The notes beneath the pieces were generated by a model, which saw only the letters and a program-made list of their open reading frames with translations, searched no databases and was not told the DNA's origin. A program made the translations under genes and the position numbers. Below, in pieces: positions 35,543 to 43,699 of a stretch of DNA of 64,000 bases (the stretch's first letter is position 1; each line of letters begins with the position of its first letter). Origin of the DNA: Paenibacillus planticolens (GTDB lineage Bacteria > Bacillota > Bacilli > Paenibacillales > NBRC-103111); assembly GCF_013141725.1 (NCBI RefSeq), contig NZ_WHNZ01000015.1, positions 310,001 through 374,000 on the forward strand. The letters are read 5' to 3'.

Positions 35543-36524
35543 AGTCATCAAGCCGGGATTATTATCGACCATGCAGGATGAAGGGCGCTATGGATTCCGC
35601 AAATATGGCGTGATTGCATCAGGTCCCATGGACTTGTTCGCCCATAGAACCGCTAATATTCTTGTAGGAAATACGGCGGATGCCGCTGTTTTAGAAATAA
35701 CGCTGCAAGGACCCCGCATGGTTGCGCAGACGGATATGCTTTTGGCCCTGTGTGGAGCTGAGATGGAAGCCTGTGTGGAGGAGAGGAAGGTGCCGCTATG
35801 GCGGTCCTTTCTCATCCGCAAAGGTGAACAGCTGAACATCGGATACGCGGCTAAGGGCTGCCGAGCCTATTTAGCGGTACATGGGGGTTTCGCGGCAAAA
35901 GTCAGCATGGGCAGCAAAAGCACTTATTTACGAGCGGGAATAGGCGGTCACGAAGGCAGAGCGCTTGTGGCCGGTGATGAATTGAATGTAAGCAGGGCCA
36001 GCAAGATAGCTTTGAACATCGGCAGTCTGTCTGTTTCAGGCGCTGTGAGTGCTTATATTTGTCCAAATTACGAAGACAATCCGGTTGTAAACGTCGTATG
36101 GGGCAAGGAGGCCGAGCTTTTTACGGAATCCGCAAAGCGTAAGTTTCTGAGCAAAAGCTTTATGGTCACTCCACAATCGGACCGGATGGGATATCGCTTA
36201 GAGGGAGAGCCCTTAGCGTCGAATGGCGATATTGCCTATGAAATGATCTCGGAAGGAGTCGTACAAGGGACGATTCAGGTGCCTCCGGGCGGTCAGCCTA
36301 TTCTTTTGCTCTCCGACTGCCAAACAACAGGAGGTTATCCACGCATTGCGCATGTGATCACGGCTCATCTGCCGATTATCGCGCAAGTAAAACCCGGGGG
36401 CAAGCTTCGCTTTCGTGAAGTCAGCCTGCGCGAGGCGCAGGAGCAGCTTTTGCTGCAAGCTATGGATTTGCAGTTGTTAGAAGCCGGCGTACTGGCGTGG
36501 TTCAAGGATCATAGTGGATCGTAA
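35532..36524 (+). CDS. pxpC: 5-oxoprolinase subunit C (KipA-like biotin-dependent carboxylase fold)
   Basis: A 330-residue protein. [45 protein letters not shown] is the standard N-terminus, and [13 protein letters not shown] and [23 protein letters not shown] are conserved. It works with PxpA and PxpB. ATG 35532 follows GAAAGGAACCAAGGAC inside the end of pxpB, so translation is coupled. Confidence 0.95.
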   Translation: [330 protein letters not shown]

Positions 36525-36587
36525 AGCCAACCGCCAAACATGAAGACATAAATAATATACCGCGGAGTTATGGAAGGGGATGGGAGA

Positions 36588-37355
36588 GTGAGCTTGCTGC
36601 GTATAGATTTGAATTGCGATATGGGCGAAGGCTTCGGCGCCTATCGCCTGGGAAGTGACGCGGAGCTGCTGGACTTCGTCAGCTCCGCCAACATCGCCTG
36701 CGGATTCCACGCAGGCGATCCGGCCACCATGCGCAGCACCGTGCAGTTGTGCTTGCGCAAGGGCGTTGCGATCGGGGCCCATCCGGGCCTTCCCGATCTG
36801 CAGGGCTTCGGCCGGCGCGAGATCGCGATCACGCCGGACGATGCTTACGAGCTGACGTTGTATCAGCTCGGGGCGCTGCAGGCGTTCGTCCACGCCGAAG
36901 GCGGACGCCTGCAGCATGTCAAGCCGCATGGCGCGCTCTATCACATGGCGGCGAAGCGCCATGATCTCGCCGCGGCCATTGCGGCTGCGACACTCAGCGT
37001 CAGCGCGGAGCTGACGCTGTTCGGCCCGCCCGGCAGCGAGCTGCTGCGGGCGGGCGCCGCCGCGGGGCTGCGAACCGCGAGCGAAGCGTTCGCGGACCGC
37101 ACCTACCGGCGGGACGGCGCTTTAGCGCCCCGGGATCAGCCCGGGGCGCTGCTGGAGAGCGCAGCGGATGCGGCGGCGCAGGTGGTGCGGCTTGTCCGCG
37201 AGGGGAAGGTCCTCTCCCGGGAGGGAGAGGATCTGAGCATGCGTGCGGACACGATCTGTATCCACGGCGACGGTGCACACGCCGTGGCGTTTGCGCGCGA
37301 TATCCGCGCGCAGCTGAACCGCAGCGGCATCGCGGTAATGGCGCTGGGGGATTGA
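36588..37355 (+). CDS. pxpA: 5-oxoprolinase subunit A (LamB/YcsF)
   Basis: A protein of about 255 residues with the family start IDLNCDMGEGFGAYRLGSD and the blocks SSANIACGFHAGDP, GVAIGAHPGLPDLQGFGRR, GRLQHVKPHGALYHM and TICIHGDG. GTG 36588 is chosen since GGGGA lies 7 bp upstream; TTG 36594 fits the family N-terminus equally well, and ATG 36570 is possible. The gene lies 63 bp after pxpC. Its GC content, especially 36650-37330, is strikingly above that of pxpB and pxpC, with nearly every third position G or C. Confidence 0.93.
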   Translation: MSLLRIDLNCDMGEGFGAYRLGSDAELLDFVSSANIACGFHAGDPATMRSTVQLCLRKGVAIGAHPGLPDLQGFGRREIAITPDDAYELTLYQLGALQAFVHAEGGRLQHVKPHGALYHMAAKRHDLAAAIAAATLSVSAELTLFGPPGSELLRAGAAAGLRTASEAFADRTYRRDGALAPRDQPGALLESAADAAAQVVRLVREGKVLSREGEDLSMRADTICIHGDGAHAVAFARDIRAQLNRSGIAVMALGD

Positions 37356-37356
37356 A

Positions 37357-37406
37357 CCCAGCGCCCAGAGGCCAGAACCCAGAGCCCAGAGCCCAGAGCC
37401 CAGAGC
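37357..37406. repeat. Short tandem repeat CCCAGAG
   Basis: Five to six near-perfect copies of CCCAGAG follow the pxpA stop directly, the first ones slightly changed (GCCCAGAG, GCCAGAA). A typical slippage array. Confidence 0.85.
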
Positions 37407-37407
37407 C

Positions 37408-37600
37408 TAACGGACTGAGATGCTGCTATCTGCCACTATTAGGATGGGAATAGAATATAACGGACTCGAGTGCAGCTATCTGTCCGAAATTCCCTATATC
37501 CTTCCTAAAATTAACTGATAAAGACCATACAGTCCGTTAACTCCTACTAATGATGCTGAAAATCAAAATAACGGCTAATAGGTCCGTTGGTGGCGTCAAA
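37408..37600. repeat. Intergenic repeat family C (TAACGGACT units)
   Basis: TAACGGACT-GAG-TGC.GCTATCTG occurs at 37408 and 37458, 50 bp apart in the same direction. The inverted end AGTCCGTTA is at 37531-37539, and a further degenerate unit AATAACGGCTAATAGGTCCGTTG follows near 37569. No gene seen. Confidence 0.75.
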
Positions 37601-37658
37601 TGTCGTGAACGCAGTCAATTCCCCCGTCACTTTGCACCAATCCTGTTGTCCAATCCAT

Positions 37659-37785
37659 CCTCCGCCATCGAAAACCACCATCCCTGCTTCTTTCAATTCA
37701 TTTCCCCTCTCATCAACCCTCCGCCATCAAAAACCACCATCCCTGCCTCTATTCAATTCAATTCCTCCTCCCACAATCCGTCCAA
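37659..37785. repeat. 59-bp tandem duplication
   Basis: CCTCCGCCATC(G/A)AAAACCACC starts at 37659 and again at 37718; both units continue ATCCCTGC and a TTCAATTCA tract. Short ORFs across it come only from its base bias. Confidence 0.8.
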
Positions 37786-37876
37786 CTAGGAAAGAATCCT
37801 TATAACGATTCTTTCACTTGAGCTTGGGCAGGGAATATGAGTAAATAGAGAAGTAGCCGGCCGGCTAATGACTTCG

Positions 37877-37966
37877 GAAAGGAGTGATCAAGGTGATTAC
37901 AACAAAAGCGGAGGTGATCTCTGCGTAAGCAGAGATCATCGTTTCAACCGGGGGCTCCTGGGCCCC
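37877..37966 (+). other. Possible leader: strong SD, 11-codon ORF and two hairpins
   Basis: AAAGGAGTGATC (37877-37888) is an almost ideal SD before GTG 37891, which opens an 11-codon frame ending TAA at 37924-37926. The stop sits in the GTAA loop of a perfect 9-bp hairpin (37914-37922 with 37927-37935). A second SD-like GGAGGTGATC lies inside the ORF and runs into that stem. A G-rich hairpin (CGGGGGC/GCCCCCG, 37947-37966) follows. It looks like a translated regulatory leader or a remnant of one. Confidence 0.4.
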
Positions 37967-37988
37967 CGCATATTCTTAACTTTGCGAG

Positions 37989-38017
37989 TAGACAGCGAGA
38001 AGCTTTTTACATATAAT
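37989..38017 (+). promoter_or_regulatory. Sigma-A promoter for the 21-codon gene
   Basis: TAGACA (37989-37994), exactly 17 bp, TATAAT (38012-38017). One mismatch from the consensus at -35 and a perfect -10. Confidence 0.8.
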
Positions 38018-38053
38018 GAGAATTGTGAACACGAAGTGAACACAAGCAACACA

Positions 38054-38071
38054 GGAGAGACTTTGCTCTCC
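38054..38071 (+). other. Leader hairpin of the 21-codon gene
   Basis: GGAGAG, loop ACTTTG, CTCTCC: a perfect 6-bp stem in the untranslated leader, about 50 nt before the start codon. It could protect the 5' end or sequester an SD-like GGAGAG. Confidence 0.5.
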
Positions 38072-38119
38072 AACCAAATCTCAACAAATCCCAATATAAG
38101 GTGAAAGGAGTGCTTTTTA

Positions 38120-38185
38120 ATGAACACAATGACAATGACAGTAGCGATGAATGTTGCGGCCGCCGCAGAGGTAACCGTCTCCTAA
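38120..38185 (+). CDS. Tiny gene coding for a 21-residue peptide
   Basis: ATG 38120 lies 9 bp after AAAGGAG (38104-38110). The peptide starts MNTMTMTVAMNV, goes through four alanines and ends EVTVS: no charge except one Glu, five Met/Asn-rich early residues and a hydrophobic middle, but too short and weak for a certain membrane helix. It has its own promoter (37989-38017), a structured leader and a terminator (38251-38273), so this is a full transcription unit of about 250 nt. It may be a small peptide gene, a type I toxin-like peptide, or the translated part of a regulatory RNA. No family recognized. Confidence 0.6.
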   Translation: MNTMTMTVAMNVAAAAEVTVS

Positions 38186-38250
38186 CTGAATATCATTCGT
38201 GGAATAACCGTTCACCTGAATTTTGTATAATCGCATATACAACCGACAGG

Positions 38251-38273
38251 CACGATTAGGTCGTGTTTTTTTT
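38251..38273 (+). terminator. Terminator of the 21-codon gene
   Basis: CACGA, loop TTAGG, TCGTG, followed by eight T. Confidence 0.85.
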
Positions 38274-38378
38274 ATTCCATTTTGATAAGAATGGTATGAG
38301 GTTTAGGGGCGATGAGATTACTCTCTGCAAATCCGAACAAAGTTTAATCTTTGCGACAATTTGAGGAGGTTTTCATCC

Positions 38379-38666
38379 ATGAGTTACAAGAACGGGAAAG
38401 ACGTTCTTCCCCCTAACCTATTAAAACAATTACAAGAATATATCCAAGGTGAAATCGTATATATCCCTAAGAAAGAGCAGAAACGCGCCGGATGGGGAGA
38501 AAATAACGGAACACGCATTATAATCGAGCGTAGAAATCAAGAAATTTTCCGGTTGTACCAAACAGGCTCCACCGTGATGGAGCTGATCAAGACGTTCCAT
38601 CTGTCGGAAGACAGCATCCGCAAAATTATTGTGAAGACACGCGAATTAACAGCTAATCAAGCATAG
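38379..38666 (+). CDS. CD3324-type helix-turn-helix protein
   Basis: A 95-residue protein from ATG 38379 behind GAGGAGGT (38363-38370). The N-terminus (KDVLPPNLLKQLQEYIQGEIVYIPKKE) is the family signature, followed by a basic linker (KRAGWGENNGTR) and a C-terminal HTH (EIFRLYQTGSTVMELIKTFHLSEDSIRKIIVKT), related to Mor-like activators. It probably binds DNA; target unknown. Monocistronic, with its own terminator. Confidence 0.82.
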   Translation: MSYKNGKDVLPPNLLKQLQEYIQGEIVYIPKKEQKRAGWGENNGTRIIIERRNQEIFRLYQTGSTVMELIKTFHLSEDSIRKIIVKTRELTANQA

Positions 38667-38697
38667 AAGCAGCATCCATTGCGATGTTGCTTTTTTC
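38667..38697 (+). terminator. Terminator after the CD3324-type gene
   Basis: AAGCAGCATC, short loop, GATGTTGCTT with one mismatch, then TTTTTT. Confidence 0.85.
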
Positions 38698-38803
38698 TTT
38701 GTGATAAATTGTAAAATGTTGGTTGAATCTAAAAGGGATCAATGAGAAGGCTAGCGAAATAAAGGAGATCATGAGATTACATTTTTCGACAGGAGGAGTT
38801 TCT

Positions 38804-39190
38804 ATGATATCTGTATTCGTCTACGGCACCTTACTCGTTGGAGAGAGCAATCACTCGGTAGCTGCTCCTTATGTGAAGTCTGTGCGGCCTGGTACGATTT
38901 ATGGACGTTTGTTTGATGTAGGACCTTATCCTGCGCTCTTGTTAACCGAAGGGGATAGCCAGCGGCACGTTGTTGGAGAGTGGCTGGAAGTAAACGAAGA
39001 GGGCTTGCAAGCGATGGATGCCCTGGAGGGCTACCATGGACCCGGTGCCTCCAATGAGTATGAACGTGTCTGGATCCGTGATGTGAGCGGGCTGCGCGAA
39101 GGCTGGGTGTACATCTACCCCACTGTCAAAGGGCTCAAAGAAATTGACGGCTCGTCATGGAAAACATATAACGCTGGGCGAAGCAAATGA
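38804..39190 (+). CDS. Gamma-glutamylcyclotransferase-like (AIG2/GGCT) protein
   Basis: A 128-residue protein starting at ATG 38804 behind AGGAGGAG. VFVYGTLLVGESNH is the substrate-binding loop of the GGCT fold, TIYGRLFDVGPYPALLL the second strand pair, and the glutamate of GEWLEVNEEGLQAMDALEGYHG the catalytic-region motif. Enzymes of this fold release 5-oxoproline from gamma-glutamyl compounds. That would match the pxpBCA genes 1.5 kb upstream, although the distance and the intervening genes make the link only suggestive. Confidence 0.82.
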   Translation: MISVFVYGTLLVGESNHSVAAPYVKSVRPGTIYGRLFDVGPYPALLLTEGDSQRHVVGEWLEVNEEGLQAMDALEGYHGPGASNEYERVWIRDVSGLREGWVYIYPTVKGLKEIDGSSWKTYNAGRSK

Positions 39191-39278
39191 TTTATTTTGA
39201 CTCTTTTCGACAAATTCCTGTCTTGCCTATGAGCATGATGCTATAATTAAAGTAATTTATTTATTAGAGGAGAAACTT

Positions 39279-39653
39279 ATGTCCGTTTATAAAATACTGC
39301 TAGCTGACGACGAACTTGCACTCCGCTTCCTGCTAACGGAAACGTTATCGGATGAAGGGTATGAAATTACGGAGGTAGAGGACGGCCAGCAAGCCATTGA
39401 ACAGCTTCAAATTGAATCATTTGATTTGATTATTCTTGACTATATGATGCCTGAGCGCACGGGCGTTGAGGTCTGTGAATGGCTGCGTCAAAGCGATAAT
39501 GCGAATCGCGATCTTCCTGTCATTTTGCTTACGGCTAAGGCTTTGGATAAAGATAAAGAGAAAGCCAAAGCGGCTGGCGTCACAACTTATATTGTCAAGC
39601 CGTTCAGTCCGCTTCAACTTCTAAATACGGTCGGACAATTATTAGAAAGTTGA
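39279..39653 (+). CDS. Single-domain response regulator
   Basis: A 124-residue receiver domain with no output domain. Acidic pair LADDELALRF, phospho-Asp in DLIILDYMMPERTG, Thr/Lys in LLTAK and YIVKPFSPLQL. SD AGAGGAG before ATG 39279. It lies 51 bp before the Hpt-REC-GGDEF-REC gene on the same strand, so the two probably exchange phosphoryl groups through the Hpt domain. Confidence 0.93.
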   Translation: MSVYKILLADDELALRFLLTETLSDEGYEITEVEDGQQAIEQLQIESFDLIILDYMMPERTGVEVCEWLRQSDNANRDLPVILLTAKALDKDKEKAKAAGVTTYIVKPFSPLQLLNTVGQLLES

Positions 39654-39704
39654 TTCGAATTCTATAGAGATTAATTTTATAAGTAAAAAGGGTGATTGTC
39701 CGTC

Positions 39705-41459
39705 ATGCATAATACGAATCTAGAGCACACAAAGAGCCCCGGGTCAGAATCGGATAAAGACGCAAGAATTCTCAGGCAAGGCAGAAAACTGTTCATTCGT
39801 GAGTTTGAAAAACAGCTGAAAGAGCTTGAAGCTCTGTTGGATGCAATTCGCGTTGTGCCGGCAGTGGAGGACTTAAATAAATTTTACCGCATCATCCATA
39901 CGCTTAAAGGCAGTGCGCCGATTTTTGGTTATGACCGGATCGGCAGACTGGCGGAAGATCTGGTTCGTCTGTGGGAATGGACGCAAGCTATCGATCAAGA
40001 GCAGGATGAGTCGTTTATTTCTATGAATCCGGTTCTGGAAAGCATAGAACGCAGCATCAAGTTTCTTCGTGAAATGAATATGGAATATGATATCGGCATG
40101 ACGGAAATTCAAATGGATGAGCAAAAGGACCGAAGCGCAGGTTCCATGCTTAGAACGCTGAAAAGCCGTCTGCTTCTTGTCGACGATGACGAAGTGCTCC
40201 GTTCCTATTTGACCAGGCGCCTTCAGCTTGATGATTGTATTGTCGATGAGGCCGCTGATGTGGAGTCCGCCATGAAGCTGCTGCGTACCCATACGTATGA
40301 TCTCGTGACGCTCGATCTCATGATGCATCCGCAGTCGGGGTATGAGCTGTTTGAATTCCTCAAGGAAGATCCTACGTTGAAGTGGCTGCCGCTCATCGTC
40401 TTGTCAGGACGAAACGATTTGAATGATAAAGTGCGCTGTTTCCATCTGGGAGCTGACGATTATGTCACAAAGCCGTTTCAATATGAGGAGTTAGCCGCGC
40501 GGATCTACGGACTGCTCAAAAGGACGAAAAATTTCGAGCAGCTCGCTTTCCGCGATCCGCTGACCGGTGTGTTCAACCGTCGCTATTTTGACCTTCAAAT
40601 TGGCATGGAGCTGCAGCGGATCGAACGCTATCCTGCGCCGATTTCGCTCGTTTTCATCGATATTGATTGCTTCAAAAAAATTAACGATACGTATGGTCAT
40701 CACGTGGGAGATTTGGTGCTGCAAGGCTTGGCTCACTTAATGCAAGTCAATTTGCGCGCGACCGATTTGCTGGCCCGTTTCGGAGGCGAAGAATTTGTGA
40801 TTGCCCTACCGAATACATGCCTGGAACAGGCGCAATTCACGATGCAGAACATCCTGAATAAAGTTCGCTCCAACCCGGTTGCCCAGTATGAGGGGAAAAC
40901 GTTCTCCATTACTTTCTCGGCAGGCATTGCCCAGTGGCAGAAAGAAATGACAGTAGCTGATTGGGTGTCCAAAGCGGATGAAGCGATGTATCAAGCCAAG
41001 CAGCAGGGCAGGAACCGAATTCTAGGCGCATCTGCAGATAAAGAAGCTCAGCCGAACAAATCGACTGCGCTGCCTCACCCTGAGAAGAAAAATTTGCTTA
41101 TCGTCGACGATGACCCGATTCTAAGAGCGATACTCACTTCGCATTTGGAGCATTTGCCGATTACGATTACCCATGCTTCCGACGGTGAAGAGGCGCTCGG
41201 TTTGCTGAAGGAAAAGAGCTACGATGCCTGCATTCTAGATGGGATGATGCCGAAGTTGGACGGGTTCTCCTTATTGGATCAGATTCACAAGGATTCCCGC
41301 TTAGCGAATACGAATATGAAGGTGCTCATGCTTTCCGGCAAGAAAAAGGAAGATGATTTGCTCAAAGGCTATCAAATGGGCGCCGATGACTATATGACGA
41401 AGCCATTTTCGCTGGTAGAGCTGGAAGTCCGCGTGAAAAAACTGATGAACTTCATATAA
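39705..41459 (+). CDS. Hpt-REC-GGDEF-REC diguanylate cyclase
   Basis: A 584-residue multi-domain protein from ATG 39705 (TTG 39696 is too close to the SD). Residues 25-125: Hpt domain with phospho-His near 65 (RIIHTLKGSAPIFGY). About 155-270: receiver with LLLVDDDEVLR and LVTLDLMMHPQSG. About 290-445: GGDEF domain with an intact active site (FGGEEF) and an RATD product-inhibition site five residues before it. About 465-584: second receiver (LLIVDDDPILR, CILDGMMPKLDG, YMTKPF). It makes cyclic di-GMP under phosphorelay control. The two receivers around the cyclase plus Hpt suggest it can both relay and be switched by phosphate. Confidence 0.93.
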   Translation: MHNTNLEHTKSPGSESDKDARILRQGRKLFIREFEKQLKELEALLDAIRVVPAVEDLNKFYRIIHTLKGSAPIFGYDRIGRLAEDLVRLWEWTQAIDQEQDESFISMNPVLESIERSIKFLREMNMEYDIGMTEIQMDEQKDRSAGSMLRTLKSRLLLVDDDEVLRSYLTRRLQLDDCIVDEAADVESAMKLLRTHTYDLVTLDLMMHPQSGYELFEFLKEDPTLKWLPLIVLSGRNDLNDKVRCFHLGADDYVTKPFQYEELAARIYGLLKRTKNFEQLAFRDPLTGVFNRRYFDLQIGMELQRIERYPAPISLVFIDIDCFKKINDTYGHHVGDLVLQGLAHLMQVNLRATDLLARFGGEEFVIALPNTCLEQAQFTMQNILNKVRSNPVAQYEGKTFSITFSAGIAQWQKEMTVADWVSKADEAMYQAKQQGRNRILGASADKEAQPNKSTALPHPEKKNLLIVDDDPILRAILTSHLEHLPITITHASDGEEALGLLKEKSYDACILDGMMPKLDGFSLLDQIHKDSRLANTNMKVLMLSGKKKEDDLLKGYQMGADDYMTKPFSLVELEVRVKKLMNFI

Positions 41460-41461
41460 CA

Positions 41462-41494
41462 GAAGGGGGTTGGACTTATGTCCGCTCCCTTTTG
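41462..41494 (+). terminator. Terminator after the cyclase gene
   Basis: AAGGG…GGAC, loop TTAT, GTCC…CCCTTTT: a stem with two small bulges immediately after the stop codon, followed by four T. Confidence 0.72.
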
Positions 41495-41626
41495 CCATAT
41501 GGTTGGCTGCACCTCGAATGAAACGCAAAGATTTTGCGGCACCGTCACTTTCTGGTAGAGTAAAAGGTATGCGTAGGATTCGAAGTTGCTCTCTTTTTTT
41601 GATAAAATTAGGCTTGGAGGTGCGAG

Positions 41627-42031
41627 ATGTCTGATAAAAAATGGTTCAGTTTGGAGGAAGCCAATGAAATGCTTCCGTTCGTGGATCAGGAATTAAAGAA
41701 AATGCAAGCCTTGAAGCGTGCTTTTGAAGAGAAATACACCGAGCTGCGCAGAAAGAAAAATGAATTGGCTGAAACGCCCGGCACGGAGAAGGACCCGTTC
41801 TTTCTACAGGAAGCGGAGCTTGAATTTATGCAGATCGAGGCGCGCGGGCTGATACAGCATTTTCAGCAAACGGGAGTAGAGCTTAAGGATATAGAAACAG
41901 GCCTTGTGGATTTCCCGTCTTTAATCGGGGGTCAGGAAGTGCTGCTTTGTTGGAAACAAGGAGAGGACAGAATCCGTTACTACCACGGCAAAGAGGATGG
42001 TTATGCCGGGCGTAGACCAATTATGGATTAG
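41627..42031 (+). CDS. DUF2203 family protein
   Basis: A 134-residue soluble protein. KKWFSLEEANEMLPFVDQELKKMQ is the typical N-terminus. The middle is a long charged helix, and GVELKDIETGLVDFPSLIGGQEVLLCWKQGEDRIRYYHGKEDGYAGRRPI is the conserved C-terminal block. The biochemical role of DUF2203 is not known to me. SD GGAGGTG. It is 12 bp before the copper importer gene, so the two are likely cotranscribed. Confidence 0.87.
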   Translation: MSDKKWFSLEEANEMLPFVDQELKKMQALKRAFEEKYTELRRKKNELAETPGTEKDPFFLQEAELEFMQIEARGLIQHFQQTGVELKDIETGLVDFPSLIGGQEVLLCWKQGEDRIRYYHGKEDGYAGRRPIMD

Positions 42032-42043
42032 AGGAACTTATCT

Positions 42044-43699
42044 ATGAATAGACAGCAACAAAATAGTCGTCAACGCTTTTGGTTCTTGCCTGCATTTCTG
42101 ATGTGTATACTAGCTATGATGCTCTTAAGTTCATTTGTCGTCCCGCAATCCGTGTCTGCTCATGCATCGTTGGTACAGGCGATTCCGGAATCGGGTGCAA
42201 AGCTGGAAAGCTCTCCGCCCCAAGTTGCGATTACCTTCAATGAATCTTTAGATGCAGGACTCTTTTATATCAAAGTTTTTAATCGTGACGGCAATGAAAT
42301 GACGAGCAATAAAGCTTATTTGAACAAAGAGCAGACAACTGTGCTCCTTGATCTTCCGAAGTTGACCGAAGGCGTTTATTTGATCAGCTATCATGTCATT
42401 TCGGCTGACGGTCACCCGATTGGCGGCAGCTATCCGCTGACGATCGGCAATCCGCCGCAAGAAGATTCGCTTGCTCTTCCTTCCGCTCATGCCAATCACG
42501 ATCACGGATCAGGTCCGCTGACGACCAAGGTCCTGCTGCAGTATGCCTCGCGCGGTCTGTGGTACCTGATGCTGCTCGCATTAACAGGATGGGTGATTTG
42601 GTTAAGAGTACTTGGGAAAGACGGCGGGAAAGAAACAGGAAGCGCCTTAGCTTCATGGACGCTGAATCTGCAGCGTGCTCAACTGGTTGCCCTATTGCTG
42701 CTCATTTTTACCCATATCGAGGATCTGCTTGGCGGCGGAGGGATGGATGAGCTATGGAAGCTTTTCAGTTCGACGGGCGTCGGTATTTCCTGGCTGATCC
42801 TGCTGGTCTTATCTTTTCTCGGGTTCGTCCTAATTGGCAAACTGGCATGGTTGGATTGGATATGGCCATTAGGTTTACTAGCAGCCAAGAGCTTTAGCGG
42901 CCACGCCGCGTCCTTTTCACCGGTATGGGCGACGATCGGGCTAGATTGGATTCATTTGGTGGGCGCGGCGATGTGGGTAGGCGGCTTGGTGCTGCTCTAT
43001 GCCAAGTGGCGTCATAAGAGCAATGACATTAGCGCGTATATGAGCAAATTTTCGAAGATGGCTTTGATTTCCATTGTGGTGCTCACGCTGTCAGGAGTCT
43101 TGTCCGTTGTGCTATTCTTACCGAGTTTGCGCTATTTGTTATACTCCGGATGGGGTATTCTGATGCTCGTGAAAGTTGGCGCGGTTATCCTTGTTGTGCT
43201 TACGGCTTTTGTCATTCGACTCCTGATGCGCAAGAAGAAGGCTGCACAATCTTTCATCTGGGTGAGGGTAGATCTAACGCTTATGGTCATTATTGTGCTG
43301 CTGGTTGGCATCATCACTTATGTGGCACCGATTCCGGCTAATGAGCCGCTGCAGTGGCATCAAATGGGAGAAAAAGTCCATGTGTCTGCGGACATCACAC
43401 CGAAAATTCAAGGAACAAATTCCTTCACAGCAAAAGTGTTTCTTCCGGAAAATTCAGGGAAACCGAAGCAAGTGCTTATGATTCTTCATTATATGGACGA
43501 TAAAGAAATTGCTCCTATTGCTGTGCCAATAGCGGCATACGAAGATAAGAAAGATGAAGAGTCTTACGGCTTTGCCAAGTTCAGTTATCGGGCAGAGGGA
43601 GCCTATCTTCCTTTCAGAGGGAACTGGCAGCTGGAAATGCGTGTGATGGATGCGGATGATAATGAAACGGTATACCGCAAAGACTTCATCGTATATTAG
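42044..43699 (+). CDS. CopC-CopD fusion, YcnJ-like copper importer
   Basis: A 551-residue membrane protein. The signal peptide ends near VSAHASL; the mature His and the VISADGHPIGG segment are the CopC copper ligands (residues about 40-140). A His-rich linker (HANHDHGSG) leads into eight or so membrane helices of the CopD domain (about 165-440, with FSGHAASFSPVWATIGLDWIHLVGAAMWVGGL). An extracytoplasmic C-terminal domain of about 110 residues ends the protein, as in YcnJ. It presumably imports copper together with the YcnI-like protein at 24276. Confidence 0.9.
   Translation: MNRQQQNSRQRFWFLPAFLMCILAMMLLSSFVVPQSVSAHASLVQAIPESGAKLESSPPQVAITFNESLDAGLFYIKVFNRDGNEMTSNKAYLNKEQTTVLLDLPKLTEGVYLISYHVISADGHPIGGSYPLTIGNPPQEDSLALPSAHANHDHGSGPLTTKVLLQYASRGLWYLMLLALTGWVIWLRVLGKDGGKETGSALASWTLNLQRAQLVALLLLIFTHIEDLLGGGGMDELWKLFSSTGVGISWLILLVLSFLGFVLIGKLAWLDWIWPLGLLAAKSFSGHAASFSPVWATIGLDWIHLVGAAMWVGGLVLLYAKWRHKSNDISAYMSKFSKMALISIVVLTLSGVLSVVLFLPSLRYLLYSGWGILMLVKVGAVILVVLTAFVIRLLMRKKKAAQSFIWVRVDLTLMVIIVLLVGIITYVAPIPANEPLQWHQMGEKVHVSADITPKIQGTNSFTAKVFLPENSGKPKQVLMILHYMDDKEIAPIAVPIAAYEDKKDEESYGFAKFSYRAEGAYLPFRGNWQLEMRVMDADDNETVYRKDFIVY

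Noticed and set aside
36477..37278. Minus-strand ORFs opposite pxpA
   Set aside because: Produced by its GC-rich codon usage; pxpA itself is certain.
37550..37805. Two overlapping plus-strand ORFs rich in Pro, Ser and His
   Set aside because: They cover repeat family C and the 59-bp duplication, have no SD, and change with the repeat frame.
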